A stretch of DNA of 64,000 nucleotides. Source: Streptomyces sp. NBC_01707. Lineage in GTDB: Bacteria > Actinomycetota > Actinomycetes > Streptomycetales > Streptomycetaceae. The DNA is taken from contig NZ_CP109190.1 of assembly GCF_041438805.1 (NCBI RefSeq), positions 1,364,001 to 1,428,000 on the forward strand. The letters run 5' to 3'. The position numbers were made by a program, and so were the translations under genes. Under the pieces are notes generated by a model. That model was not told where the DNA came from. It saw only the letters and a list, made by a program, of their open reading frames with translations, and did no database searches. Shown here piece after piece: positions 19,480 to 28,677 of this stretch; position 1 is the stretch's first letter, and each line of letters begins with the position of its first letter.

Positions 19480-20378
19480 TGGGCGCGTCGACCGTCAACT
19501 CCCGGCTTTCCTCCGCCGTGGAGCCGGATGCCCCCATCGACCGCGGCAATCGTGACAAGCCTCAGAAGTGGGGGAATCCCTTCACCTACTTCATCGCGCT
19601 GCTCTTCATCGGGGTCTGCATCGCACCGGTGCTCTATATCGTGCTCGGCGGATTCCGCACCAACTCGCAGATCAGCACGAGTCCGGCCGCCCTACCGCAC
19701 CCCTGGGTCGCCAGCAACTACGTCAGCGTCCTGAAGTCGGTGACGTTCTGGGGTGAATTCGCGAACTCCATCATCGTCGGGCTCGTGAGCACCGTCGGCA
19801 CCGTCGTCCTCGGCCTGATGGTGAGCTTCGTGCTCGCCCGCTACGACTTCAAGCTCAAGGGCGCGATGTATTCCCTGTTCGCCGCCGGCCTGATGTTCCC
19901 GTTGGTCATCGCGATCACCCCGCTGTACATCGTCGTCAAGGACCTCGGCCTCGTCGACAACCTGTTCGGCGTGATCATCCCGCAGATCGCCTTCGGCCTG
20001 CCGACGACCGTCATCATCCTGGTGCCGTTCCTCAGAGCCATTCCGAACGAGATCGAGGAGGCCGCCGCGATCGACGGTGCAAGCCGACTCGGATTCTTCT
20101 TCCGCATGGTGATCCCGCTGTCACTGCCCGGTGTGGTGACGGTCGGCATCCTCGGGTTCATCGGCAGCTGGAACAACTACGTCCTGCCCCTGTACGTCAT
20201 CAACTCGCAGGCGAACTTCACCCTGCCACTCGGCGTCCAGGCCTTCTCCTCGCAATACTCCGTGGACACCGCGAGGGTCCTCGCGTTCACCTCACTCGCC
20301 ATGCTGCCCGCACTGATCTTCTTCGCGATCTTCGAGAAGAAGATCGTCGGCGGTCTCACCGGCGCCGTGAAGGGCTGA
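19479..20378 (+). CDS. Sugar ABC transporter permease (MalG-like, CUT1)
   Basis: Second permease of the CUT1 importer, 299 residues with six membrane segments. The EAA motif reads EIEEAAAIDGASRLGFFFRM near residue 190, and the C-terminus IFEKKIVGGLTGAVKG is the usual MalG-type ending. A strong terminator hairpin follows 35 bases after the stop, so the operon is binding protein-MalF-MalG only. Confidence 0.95.
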   Translation: MGASTVNSRLSSAVEPDAPIDRGNRDKPQKWGNPFTYFIALLFIGVCIAPVLYIVLGGFRTNSQISTSPAALPHPWVASNYVSVLKSVTFWGEFANSIIVGLVSTVGTVVLGLMVSFVLARYDFKLKGAMYSLFAAGLMFPLVIAITPLYIVVKDLGLVDNLFGVIIPQIAFGLPTTVIILVPFLRAIPNEIEEAAAIDGASRLGFFFRMVIPLSLPGVVTVGILGFIGSWNNYVLPLYVINSQANFTLPLGVQAFSSQYSVDTARVLAFTSLAMLPALIFFAIFEKKIVGGLTGAVKG

Positions 20379-20412
20379 AACCGGCACCGGTATCTGCACC
20401 GGACCGTCTCAC

Positions 20413-20446
20413 GCCTGCCCCTGCCGTGCCTCCGGCAGGGGCAGGC
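20413..20446 (+). terminator. Terminator of the CUT1 operon
   Basis: GCCTGCCCCTGCCG (20413-20426) pairs perfectly with CGGCAGGGGCAGGC (20433-20446), a 14-base stem with a six-base loop. Confidence 0.88.
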
Positions 20447-20606
20447 CGCTGCCGAACATCGATCGGTCTGCGTACTCGTACCGGCTCCGCCATTGCTTCT
20501 CCCTTGCAGGAGAGACCAGTCACGCCCCAACCCGGCCGCGACTCGCTCGGCAACTCGGCTCGGCCCTGATTGCCTTGACGCGTGACCAACAGAGAGGAGT
20601 ACACCG

Positions 20607-21491
20607 GTGACAGACGCGACGTCCTTCCTGCTCGAACGCCTGCACGTGGCCGGGCTGACCGACGTCGTCGCGGTCGAACCAGCCACTGGAGGCCTCGCCG
20701 CGATCGCGGGGCTCGCGCGCCGCGGTGACGGCACGTCGGTGTTCGCCAAGGCGTTCGGCGAGCCGCCGACGGACGACGCCTTCGCCGCGGAGGCCGAAGG
20801 GCTCACCGTGCTGCGAGACGCAGGCGGCGTCGCCGTACCCGAGATCATCCTCGCGGACCGCGACTTGCTCGTGCTGTCCGTGCTGCAGCCCCGACCGGGC
20901 ACCGAGGCCTTCTGGGAGCAGCTCGCGCATACGCTCGCCCACCTGCACACCACCACGCGGTACCCCCGATTCGGGTGGCACCGGGACAACTGGCTGGGCC
21001 GTCGTCGCCAGGTCAACACCTGGGATGACGACGGGTTCGAGTTCTTCGCCCAGCACCGCCTGCTGCGCTGGCTCGGCGAGCGTCGCGTCCAGGAGGCGCT
21101 CGACGCCGCGGACCGGGCGGCGCTGGAGCGGCTGTGCGACCGGCTGCCCGAGCTGCTGCCGGTCAGGTCCGCGTGCATGACGCACGGCGACCTGTGGGCG
21201 CTGAACGTCATGGCCACCCCCGGCGGGCGGCCCGCGCTGATCGACCCGGCTGTGTCGTACACGTGGGCCGAGGTCGACCTGGCCCATCTGTGGACGACGG
21301 CGCCGCCTCCCGAGGCGCATGTGTTCTTCGAGGTGTACGCCGAGCTGACCGGGCTCGACCGCGACTGGCGCGAACGGATGCCGATCCTCCAGCTACGCCA
21401 GCACCTGGCCGTGATCGCCCAGTTCGACCCCGACTGGGGCGCCGCCGACCTCGTGCGCGCCACGCTCGCGCCGTTCCGGCAACGGTCCTGA
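20607..21491 (+). CDS. Fructosamine kinase-family protein
   Basis: Likely phosphorylates ketoamines (Amadori products) to start deglycation, or acts on a related amino-sugar. The predicted cytosolic protein is 294 residues with the aminoglycoside-phosphotransferase-like kinase fold. Family landmarks are FAKAFGE (ATP-binding Lys), RFGWHRDNWLG, CMTHGDLWALNVM with the catalytic HGD near residue 191, and ALIDPAVSYTWAEVDLA supplying the Mg-binding Asp. GGAGTACACC precedes the GTG start. It stands alone between the sugar transporter and a stretch of decayed genes. Confidence 0.92.
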   Translation: MTDATSFLLERLHVAGLTDVVAVEPATGGLAAIAGLARRGDGTSVFAKAFGEPPTDDAFAAEAEGLTVLRDAGGVAVPEIILADRDLLVLSVLQPRPGTEAFWEQLAHTLAHLHTTTRYPRFGWHRDNWLGRRRQVNTWDDDGFEFFAQHRLLRWLGERRVQEALDAADRAALERLCDRLPELLPVRSACMTHGDLWALNVMATPGGRPALIDPAVSYTWAEVDLAHLWTTAPPPEAHVFFEVYAELTGLDRDWRERMPILQLRQHLAVIAQFDPDWGAADLVRATLAPFRQRS

Positions 21492-22077
21492 GCTCAGCTC
21501 AGAAGATCACTGCCTTCGGACCGCTGTGGAGGGAGCCATGACCGTCACATACTTGATGCTCGCGCTGGGTCGCCGTAGCCGGTGGCGAACAGGCAGTACA
21601 CTCGCCGCTGGCGGCGGCCAGGCCGGTGAACACCTCCCTGAAGCGGGCCGACCGCGCGAACATGCGGCTCATCGCGACGTCGCCGCCCAGAACTCCCCTG
21701 ACACGTGACGAGGGTGCAGCAAGGACCCGAACCGGATCGTCAGGTAGACGTACCCGATCCCGCCTCGCCCATTCTTGACGTGGGACGTGAACGGGCGGAC
21801 GAGCCGGTCACCGCCGAGCAGTGGGCTCAAGCGGCGGCACGCCACAGGTCGGTGGCGCCAGCTCGGCCAGATTCACCGGCGCCCTGGCGACGTTCCGGGG
21901 ACGCAGGCAGATGTCGTAGCCGGGCCCGACGCGATCAAGCCCTGGCAGTACCGGTCCTGGTTCTTCATCCGCGCCCCGAACTCCGGGCTACGGCCCAGCG
22001 GGTCCTGGACTTGTAGCCGAGGGCCCGCAGCCGCAGCCCACCTGGGCTCTGCGCCGCCTTAGCGAGGAGAGCGGCGA
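21492..22077. other. Stretch with no recognised gene
   Basis: No frame here shows a family signature, and short frames overlap on both strands. It precedes clear gene remnants and is probably also decayed coding DNA. Confidence 0.45.
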
Positions 22078-22440
22078 TCGGCTCGCGTACGACAGCCGTA
22101 CTTCGCCCGCCGGGGCCGTCTGGCCGCGCTCGCACTGGCCGTACTGGCCGACGACGAGAAGCCTGTCGTCGATGCGCTCGCCGACATGCTGTGGTCGGTG
22201 TGCGACGAATACTCCTGGGCCCTGCCCGCACACGACCACCAGGCGCAGAGCGCAGCCCGGGATCTGGACCAGTGTGTCGACCTCTTTGCCTGCGAGACCG
22301 CACACACACTGGCCGAAGTGGTCACCCTGCTGGAGGGCCGCATACCCGAACCTGTGACGGATCGTGTACGCACCAACGTCCGGCGCAGGGTGCTGGACCC
22401 GCTGTTCGCCGATCCAAGGCCATGGCCGTGGGAGACGTAG
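22078..22440 (+). pseudogene. Heparinase II/III-family remnant
   Basis: One frame reads RQPYFARRGRLAALALAVLA, then MLWSVCDEYSWALPAHDHQA, CVDLFACETAHTLAEVVTLL and RRRVLDPLF. This resembles the N-terminal all-alpha toroid of heparinase II/III-like polysaccharide lyases (W.ICEE..W.LPAH..., DLF.AETA..L). There is no start region and the frame stops at about 22440 before the lyase domain. Confidence 0.6.
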
Positions 22441-22476
22441 TCGTCGGCGCGGGCCTCCCATGCAAGCTGGACCACG

Positions 22477-22839
22477 CGCCGGACCAACGAGTTCCGGGTC
22501 GTCGAACCCATCCTCGGCGCCGTCCGGGAGGCCGGCCTCGGGGGCGCCGAGGCCGCCGTCCATTACCGCATGATCGGGGACACCCGCCTCGCGTACGTCG
22601 GTCAGCAGGCCGCGTTCGAAATGTTCGACGCGGACGCCCGCGCAGCCGACGACTCCGCGTGGAACTGCGAGTACTGGCTGGTCGACCCCCAGCACTTCCC
22701 GAACATCACCCGCCTCAGCGGCGAACTCGCCGAGGTGACGGACGACCAGATCTTCGACGCCACGGTCGTAGCCCTGATCTCGGCTGGCGAAAGAGGGAAA
22801 CCCCGCTGCGGCTATCGAGGGGACGGTTGTCAGTCATGA
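22477..22839 (+). pseudogene. C-terminal remnant of a TetR-family regulator
   Basis: In the same frame after the stop, the sequence NEFRVVEPILGAVREAGLGG, AAVHYRMIGDTRLAYVGQQA and LAEVTDDQIFDATVVALI matches the ligand-binding C-terminal domain of a TetR/AcrR group. The N-terminal helix-turn-helix is absent, since unrelated heparinase-like sequence lies directly upstream. It is therefore a truncated gene. Confidence 0.6.
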
Positions 22840-22920
22840 GCTGACGCGCCATCTCCGCTACACCCCAGCACCCCGGCCTCGCTCGGGTAGCGCTCAGCCC
22901 ACAACCTGACACAACTCGGA

Positions 22921-24327
22921 TCAAACCACTCCGGGTTGCGGTTCCGGTTGCCGCGTTGGTGTGGTCCTCGGTTTCCACAGTGCGTCGGTCCTTACGTAGC
23001 CGTAGACCACTGAGGCCGTCGCCAGCATGAGAAGTGGTCCGGACACCCACGGATGCTTCGCCATCTCCAACGGCAGATAGCGATAGGACACCAAGAGCGC
23101 GCCGAAGACGGTTGCACTCCAAGCGACCAGCTGGATCCCTGATCGATCCCAGCCGCGGTCGAGTGAGCGCAGAGCTGCCTCGATCGTGAGCGTAAACACC
23201 ACGCCGGCAATGAGATCCGCGCCGTAGTGGTAGCCAAATCCCAGCGTTGCGCAGAGCGTAGCTATCAGCCAGAACGTGCCTGCGAATCGCAGAAGCCGTG
23301 GGCCCGTCCGGGAATGAATGAAGATCGCGGTAGCCCACGCTGTGTGCAGGCTGGGCATGCAGTTCCGTGGGGTGATCTCGTCGAATGGCATGTGGTGCGG
23401 GGTATTGATCGGCGGCGGCGTTTGCGGCCACAGGTTGGCCGCCGCCCATTGCTCGCTGGGCGGCGTTTCCGACCACAGGCTGACTGTCGCCCAGTGCTCG
23501 GCGCCGGTGCCGTACGCGAAGATCGGTCCGACCACGGGGAAGACCATGTAGATGGTGGGCCCGAGGAGGCCGATCACCAGAAAGGTGCGCACCAGATGAC
23601 GGCCCGGGAAGCGGCGCTCGACCGCCACGTCACGCAGTTGATACAGCGCGACGATGACCGCGGCCACCGCGAGCTGACCGTAGACGATGTCGAGAAAATT
23701 GAAGCCGATCGGACCGGTGGCCGTGACGATCCGGCCCACCAGCCACGACGGGTTGCCCAGCGCGTGATCGGCGGTTGCCACGTACTGGTCGAGCACCGCT
23801 GGACGGGTCTTTGAGGTGATGAGCAGCCAGGTGTCGCCGGTCTTGCGGCCGGCGACCAGCAGCAGGCCAAGCCCGACGCCCTTCAGCAGCAGGACACGTT
23901 CCCGGCCGGTACGGCGAGTGACAGCGATGACCGCATAGCCCAGAAGCACCCACAACGCACCGTTGCCGAAGGGGTGGCCGCCGGTCGTCTTGGCGTCGAC
24001 CGCCCACCGGACCGCCAAGAAGGCGACGTCGATACCGATCGCGACAGCAGCCGCGATGATCCGTTGCCGCCAGGTGAGCACCACCATCATCAATGCCATA
24101 CCGGCGTACAACAGGAAGCCTGATTTGGGGGCGAATATCACCTCTCGCGCCTGGTTGGTGATCGGCCCCGGCAGGCCGTAGCGACGTGCGGCGATCTCCA
24201 GCGCGATGAGGAATCCGAGCGCCGCGACACCCGCCACGGCCCAGAGTCTCAACCGTGGTTGACGCCACACGGAGAACACGGTTCTGCTGTTTATTCGCGA
24301 AAAAGCCTGCGATGGTATATATCTCAA
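22921..24327 (-). CDS. PAP2-family membrane phosphatase/transferase (Aur1/Ipt1-like)
   Basis: Multispanning membrane protein of up to 468 residues with 10 or more hydrophobic segments. The PAP2_3 signature is split as NCMPSLHTAWATAIFIHSRT (catalytic His near residue 345) and LGFGYHYGADLIAGVVFTLT (second His about 40 residues later). This is the pattern of inositol-phosphotransferase-type PAP2 proteins, which act on lipid phosphates or transfer phospho-head groups. The N-terminal half is extra and strongly hydrophobic. The extreme 5-prime end starts at TTG and is A/T-rich. Internal GTGs at about 24279 or 24270 may be the true start. There are no obvious operon partners, and atypical base composition upstream hints at transfer. 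Confidence 0.85.
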   Translation of the reverse strand: MRYIPSQAFSRINSRTVFSVWRQPRLRLWAVAGVAALGFLIALEIAARRYGLPGPITNQAREVIFAPKSGFLLYAGMALMMVVLTWRQRIIAAAVAIGIDVAFLAVRWAVDAKTTGGHPFGNGALWVLLGYAVIAVTRRTGRERVLLLKGVGLGLLLVAGRKTGDTWLLITSKTRPAVLDQYVATADHALGNPSWLVGRIVTATGPIGFNFLDIVYGQLAVAAVIVALYQLRDVAVERRFPGRHLVRTFLVIGLLGPTIYMVFPVVGPIFAYGTGAEHWATVSLWSETPPSEQWAAANLWPQTPPPINTPHHMPFDEITPRNCMPSLHTAWATAIFIHSRTGPRLLRFAGTFWLIATLCATLGFGYHYGADLIAGVVFTLTIEAALRSLDRGWDRSGIQLVAWSATVFGALLVSYRYLPLEMAKHPWVSGPLLMLATASVVYGYVRTDALWKPRTTPTRQPEPQPGVV

Positions 24328-25084
24328 TTTTCAGCCGATTTTCTATGTTTTTGTTGAAATTCAGGGTGGGTTCGCTCGCCACCTTCCGGTCAGGCCTGCT
24401 TTCTTCCTCACCAAAAGCAGCCCGCCCGACGAGGGAAGACCGAAGGATCCCAGTCCGGGTTGCGCCCCGTTCATGATGCGGCAAGGGACGCGTCGCCCGA
24501 TCGTTCGCTCCGGCTCGGCGAGGGGAACTCGGATCGTGAGTCGTCGACGTCGACGTCCCGCCGTCGGTGTATCCCTACAGCCTCAGCGAGCGCGTCGACC
24601 TGGATGTCCCGACCTCCTGGACCTGGCACTGCTGCCATACGCCGATCATCCGGACCACCGTGAACCTGACGAAGCGAGACGTCGAGCGCCAATGCCTTCC
24701 CCTGCCGCCGGCTGACTACCTCGCGGTGACAGTCGAGGAGCAGCCGGTCATGTACGGGAGCACCCAACCTCGCTGAACTGGCCGCTGCGCACCAGCGCGC
24801 TTGCCTGACGCGCCAGCGCCTGCATGCGCGCGTAACGCCTTTTCTCGCCCGCGCGGTGACCCCCCGCTCGGCGACATGCGTCGCGTCGCGCACGAGCCGG
24901 ACGGGCTGCTCGTTCGCCAGGGCGCTGGTCGAGGGATGCCCCGTCACACGCTGTTCCGGCGTCGAGCCGCTGCCGAGCTGACCACTCGTCGTGTGGTCGA
25001 CCTCTGCCGGGTCACGGCCTGCCGCTGTCGCTGACACCTGCGTCGACCCGATCGCCGCCCTCCACTCGTCCCGGAGTCCCCCTC
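24328..25084. other. Intergenic stretch with an A/T-rich island
   Basis: About 750 bases without a recognised gene. Bases 24285-24375 are strikingly A/T-rich for this genome and lie upstream of the PAP2-type gene, where they may hold its promoter. The rest has short GC-biased frames on both strands without family signatures. Confidence 0.5.
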
Positions 25085-25496
25085 ATGCAGATCGACCCGC
25101 GAGGCACCCGCTTTGCCGCCGCACTCACCACACTCATCCTCTGCGCGGTACTGATCACTGGCAGCAGCGCCCTGCTGGCCGTACAGACCGCGATCTTCGC
25201 GCTCGGCGCGTTCACCAGCCTGCAGTACTCGCCGTACGGTTGGCTGTACCGGATCGCAATTCAGCCCAGACTCGCGCCGCCGCGCCGAGCTGGAGGACGC
25301 CCGTCCGCCCCGCTTCGCCCAGAGCGTCGGCTTCGGCTTCGGCCTGGTAGGCACCGTCGGCTACCTCGCCGGCGCCGACTGGCTCGGCCTGGCCGCAACC
25401 GCGTTCGCCCTTGCTGCGGCCTTTCTCAACGCAGCCTTCGGCTACTGCCTCGGCTGCGAGATGTACCTGTCCGTTCGCCGTTTCCGAAGCACCTGA
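25085..25496 (+). pseudogene. DUF4395 membrane protein with an apparent frameshift
   Basis: ATG 25085 opens MQIDPRGTRFAAALTTLILC with membrane segments and SLQYSPYGWLYRIAIQPRLA. At about 25278-25285 (the GCCGCCGCGCC stretch) the frame shifts. The correct continuation is AELEDARPPRFAQSVGFGFG, then ADWLGLAATAFALAAAFLNA and FGYCLGCEMYLSVRRFRST, ending at TGA 25496. The two halves together give a full DUF4395 protein of about 137 residues with the conserved C-x-x-C-like GYCLGCEMY end. Either a one-base sequencing error or a recent mutation broke it. The function of the family is unknown, though it is often found near thiol/sulfurtransferase genes. Confidence 0.85.
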
Positions 25497-25741
25497 GCAC
25501 CGCAGTCCGGCGATCTGTTGAGCACCGTCTCGTCCGCGCACCGCAGCCTGCGGCCAGGGAGATCGTCGTCACCTGGGTCGGCTGCGCAGACGATGTCCCG
25601 GTGCCCACCGCCTCGCTGCGCAGGCTCGATCCGATGGACGAACTCCCGATTGACCTCATGGCGGTCCGGATTCCGGCGTGGCGCAGGCCGTAAGAGCGCC
25701 TCGACGGTGCCGGGGCGGGCTCTCGCCCCGGCACCTGCGCA

Positions 25742-28675
25742 TCACTCCTCGTCGCGCAGCCGGGCCGCCAAGGAGATCAGTGGCTTGGTCTCCTCGGTGT
25801 GACCCAGGGCGGTCAGCCGGGAGATCGCCGCGTCGATGCGGGTGAGGGCGGGGGCGGGGCGTTCCATGTAGATGCCCTCCACGGCGCCGGCGAGCCGGAC
25901 GCACTCGGCCCACTCGCCGGCGTGTTCGTCCTCCCGTCCTGGCTCGGCGAGCAGGGCGAGGGCCTTCTCCAGGGCGGCCAGGGCGTCCTCGTACTCGCCG
26001 GCGTAGGCGTTGACCCGCCCATGTTCGTAGGCCAGGGCGCTGTCCAGGGACCGGCCTTCGGCCTCGTACGCGGCGGCGCGCGCCTCGTCTGCGATCCGGC
26101 CCGCGTCGGCCAGGAAGGCGAGCGCGTCGGCCAAGCCGTCGGGGCCCCGCTGCTGGCCTTGGAGACGGGCGAGTTCGCGCAGACAGTTGCTGAGCTGCTC
26201 GTAGCGCGGGGCCCGGGCGTGGGCGGCGAGTGCCTGATCGGCGACTTCGCGGGCCCGACCGAACTCGCCGGACTCGCCGAGGAGTACGGCGGTCTCCGCG
26301 GCGATCATGGCGTGGCTCCCCGGGTCGTCTTCCCAGCCGGCCGACTCGGCCGCCAGGGTGACGAATTCCGTCGTGGCGGCCTTGAGGTCCTCCCCCGCGT
26401 GCAGCGCGCGGGCGCGGGTGAGGCGCAGCTGAGCAACGATGCGGTCGTCCAGCTCTCCGGCGGCGACGTCCGATTCGGCCAGCAGGGAGTCGAGCAGAGC
26501 GATGCAGTCCTCCACCCGGCCCAGGTCGAGGCTGAGCCGGGCCGCGTTGCTGTAGGCGCAGAACGCGTCCGTCCGGCGGCCGCGGCGAAAGTCCACCTCC
26601 GCGGAGCGTGTCAGGTGTCGCAGCGCCTCCTCGGGGCGCCCCAGGTGCATGCAGGCCTCAGCCAGATCACCGTGGAGGCGGGTGGTGTCGACGGCATCGA
26701 CCGGCCAGTCGGCTGCCAGCCGCAGGGCCTCGGCGAGGTCGGCGTACGCGGCCTGGGCGTCCCGGAGGCCGAGTCGGAGCCGGCCCCGCAGTCCGAGTGT
26801 GCGGGGCAGGTGCCAGGCGGGGCCGTCCGCCCTCAGCCGGTCGAGCAGTGCGTCGATCTCGGTGACCGCGGCGGGCAGGTCGCCGGAGATGCCGTAGGTG
26901 CTGGCCCGGAGCAGGACGGCGCCGGAGATCTGCCCGGCGATGTCGTGCCGGGTGGCGAACGCGTGCAACTGGTCGAGCTCGGCGAAGACCGGTGCGACAT
27001 GCTCCTCGCTGCCCGACGTCTGCAGGCGCAGGGCGAGCGCGGTCGCCCGCATCCGCAGCATGCGGGCCTCCTGGTACGGAGCGAGTCCGGGCGTCTCCTC
27101 TTGGAGGCGGACCATGGACGCATGGGCGGCGGTGAGCGCGGCGTCCTTCGCCTCGGCAGCGTCGGCGCCCTCCTCGGGGATCTCTGCTGTGGCGAGCAGG
27201 GCGCAGGTACGGACGAGCGCCGCGTGACCCGGCAGTCCGGCATCGTCGTACAGGGCCGCGGCCTCCTCGTAGAGGTTGGCGGCGTCGGCGAACTCGTCCT
27301 TCTCGCCCGCCCGGTTCGCGTCGTCGGCCAGCAGGTCCGCACGCAGCTGTACGAGCGGGCCCACGGCCGCATCGTCGGGGTGGGTGTAGTCGCGGGCGGC
27401 CACGAGAGTGCGCAGCCGCGCCCAGCAGGCGTGTGCGTCCGGGTGCCCCTGCTCCTCCAACGTTCTGGCCTCGAGGATGAGTTCGGTCAGCGAGTCGGGG
27501 ACGGCTGCGAGCGTGCGGGCGGTGGGCGCGACGACCGGGGCGGCCGGGGCCACGTCGTCGAGGCGGCGGGGGCGCAGGGTCAGTTCCAGCGTGTCCAGGA
27601 GCGGGGCACGGTCGAGGCGGGCCCTGCGGCGGTCGGCGTGGGCCGTGGTTCCGTTGCGGGCGTCGAAGCGAGCGGCGAGGTCGTCGGCGCGGCCGCACAC
27701 CTCGGCGCGCAGGCCGGCCACCGTCCAGGTGCGCCCCGCGTACCCCGCGGCGGGCAGTTCGCCGTGGCCGAGGAGCTCGACGCGTCGGAGGAGGACCTCC
27801 ACGCCGGTGAGGAAGCCCAGCAGGTCCAGCGGGGAGTCGACCTCGTCGAACAGGTTGCGGTTCTCGGCGAGCAGTTCCAGGCCACGTGCCTCGTTGCCGG
27901 TCAGCGCGCAGAACTCCAGGTGCCGGCCGACCTCCTGGGACATCGAGGGGTTGCGGCGGCAGCTGCGGTAGCCGACAAGGTGCAGTTCGCGGGCCCGGTC
28001 GGGTCGGCCGGTACGCAGCAGGGGCATCAGCGCGTGCGAGACGGAGCGGGCCGGCTCCTCCTGGCAGGATTCCTTCCCGGCCAGGACCGGCTCCCAGGCT
28101 CCCAGCGCCCGCTCGTCGTCGCCCGCCGTGAGGTGGTACAGGGCGCGCTCGCAGATCTCGCAGGCCTCGCAGTCGCTGAACCTGGTACGGGTGCGGCCCG
28201 CCCACAGCTCGTACGCGAGGGTGGTGTCCTCGCCCACGTGGGCGGCGAGCTGGTACGCCTGTCCGTAGTACGGCTGGAGCCCGAGGTCGGCCTTCTCGTA
28301 CCGGTCGCGCATCTCCGTCAACCACTGGCGCAGGCTGGCCAGCGGCATCTCGGGCAGCGCGCGCAGGGCGTTGGCCACCCACTTGAACCGCCAGAACAGC
28401 ATGTGGCGCAGGCGCTCGTCGAAGACGTCGGGCTGCTCGTCGAAGAGGGTGAGCAGACGGGCGAAGACGACGGGCGACTTTCGGGGTTCGGAGCCGTAGG
28501 TGTACGCCTCCTGGAGTTCGAGGAGTGCGTGGACGAGCGGGACGGGTTCCTCGAACTGCTCCGCGGCGTCGACGAGTTCCTCGGCGGTGACGGTGCGGGT
28601 CCGGCCGTAGGGACGTCGGTCGTTCTCCTGGAGCGCCTGGTACAGCTCGTCGGTGGTCTGGGGTGCGGTCGGCAT
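25742..28675 (-). CDS. Large TPR-like helical-repeat protein of the HSP90 operon
   Basis: Predicted cytosolic protein of 977 residues. The ATG at 28673-28675 lies two bases after the HSP90 gene's stop, so the two are almost certainly co-translated. The N-terminus (residues 1-170) is helical and contains a Cys cluster, CEACEIC near residue 170. The second half is rich in tetratricopeptide-like helix pairs, for example LHGDLAEACMHLGRPEEALR, AYSNAARLSLDLGRVEDCIA and HGRVNAYAGEYEDALAALEK. No enzyme motif or membrane segment is seen. TPR arrays bind peptide tails, and eukaryotic HSP90 works with TPR co-chaperones, so a co-chaperone or client-adaptor role is plausible but inferred. No gene name is justified. 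Confidence 0.88.
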   Translation of the reverse strand: MPTAPQTTDELYQALQENDRRPYGRTRTVTAEELVDAAEQFEEPVPLVHALLELQEAYTYGSEPRKSPVVFARLLTLFDEQPDVFDERLRHMLFWRFKWVANALRALPEMPLASLRQWLTEMRDRYEKADLGLQPYYGQAYQLAAHVGEDTTLAYELWAGRTRTRFSDCEACEICERALYHLTAGDDERALGAWEPVLAGKESCQEEPARSVSHALMPLLRTGRPDRARELHLVGYRSCRRNPSMSQEVGRHLEFCALTGNEARGLELLAENRNLFDEVDSPLDLLGFLTGVEVLLRRVELLGHGELPAAGYAGRTWTVAGLRAEVCGRADDLAARFDARNGTTAHADRRRARLDRAPLLDTLELTLRPRRLDDVAPAAPVVAPTARTLAAVPDSLTELILEARTLEEQGHPDAHACWARLRTLVAARDYTHPDDAAVGPLVQLRADLLADDANRAGEKDEFADAANLYEEAAALYDDAGLPGHAALVRTCALLATAEIPEEGADAAEAKDAALTAAHASMVRLQEETPGLAPYQEARMLRMRATALALRLQTSGSEEHVAPVFAELDQLHAFATRHDIAGQISGAVLLRASTYGISGDLPAAVTEIDALLDRLRADGPAWHLPRTLGLRGRLRLGLRDAQAAYADLAEALRLAADWPVDAVDTTRLHGDLAEACMHLGRPEEALRHLTRSAEVDFRRGRRTDAFCAYSNAARLSLDLGRVEDCIALLDSLLAESDVAAGELDDRIVAQLRLTRARALHAGEDLKAATTEFVTLAAESAGWEDDPGSHAMIAAETAVLLGESGEFGRAREVADQALAAHARAPRYEQLSNCLRELARLQGQQRGPDGLADALAFLADAGRIADEARAAAYEAEGRSLDSALAYEHGRVNAYAGEYEDALAALEKALALLAEPGREDEHAGEWAECVRLAGAVEGIYMERPAPALTRIDAAISRLTALGHTEETKPLISLAARLRDEE

Positions 28676-28677
28676 CG

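Noticed and set aside
24471..25037. A 188-codon minus-strand frame in the PAP2-DUF4395 gap
   Set aside because: Composition is shadow-like, no motif is present, and the start has no ribosome binding site.
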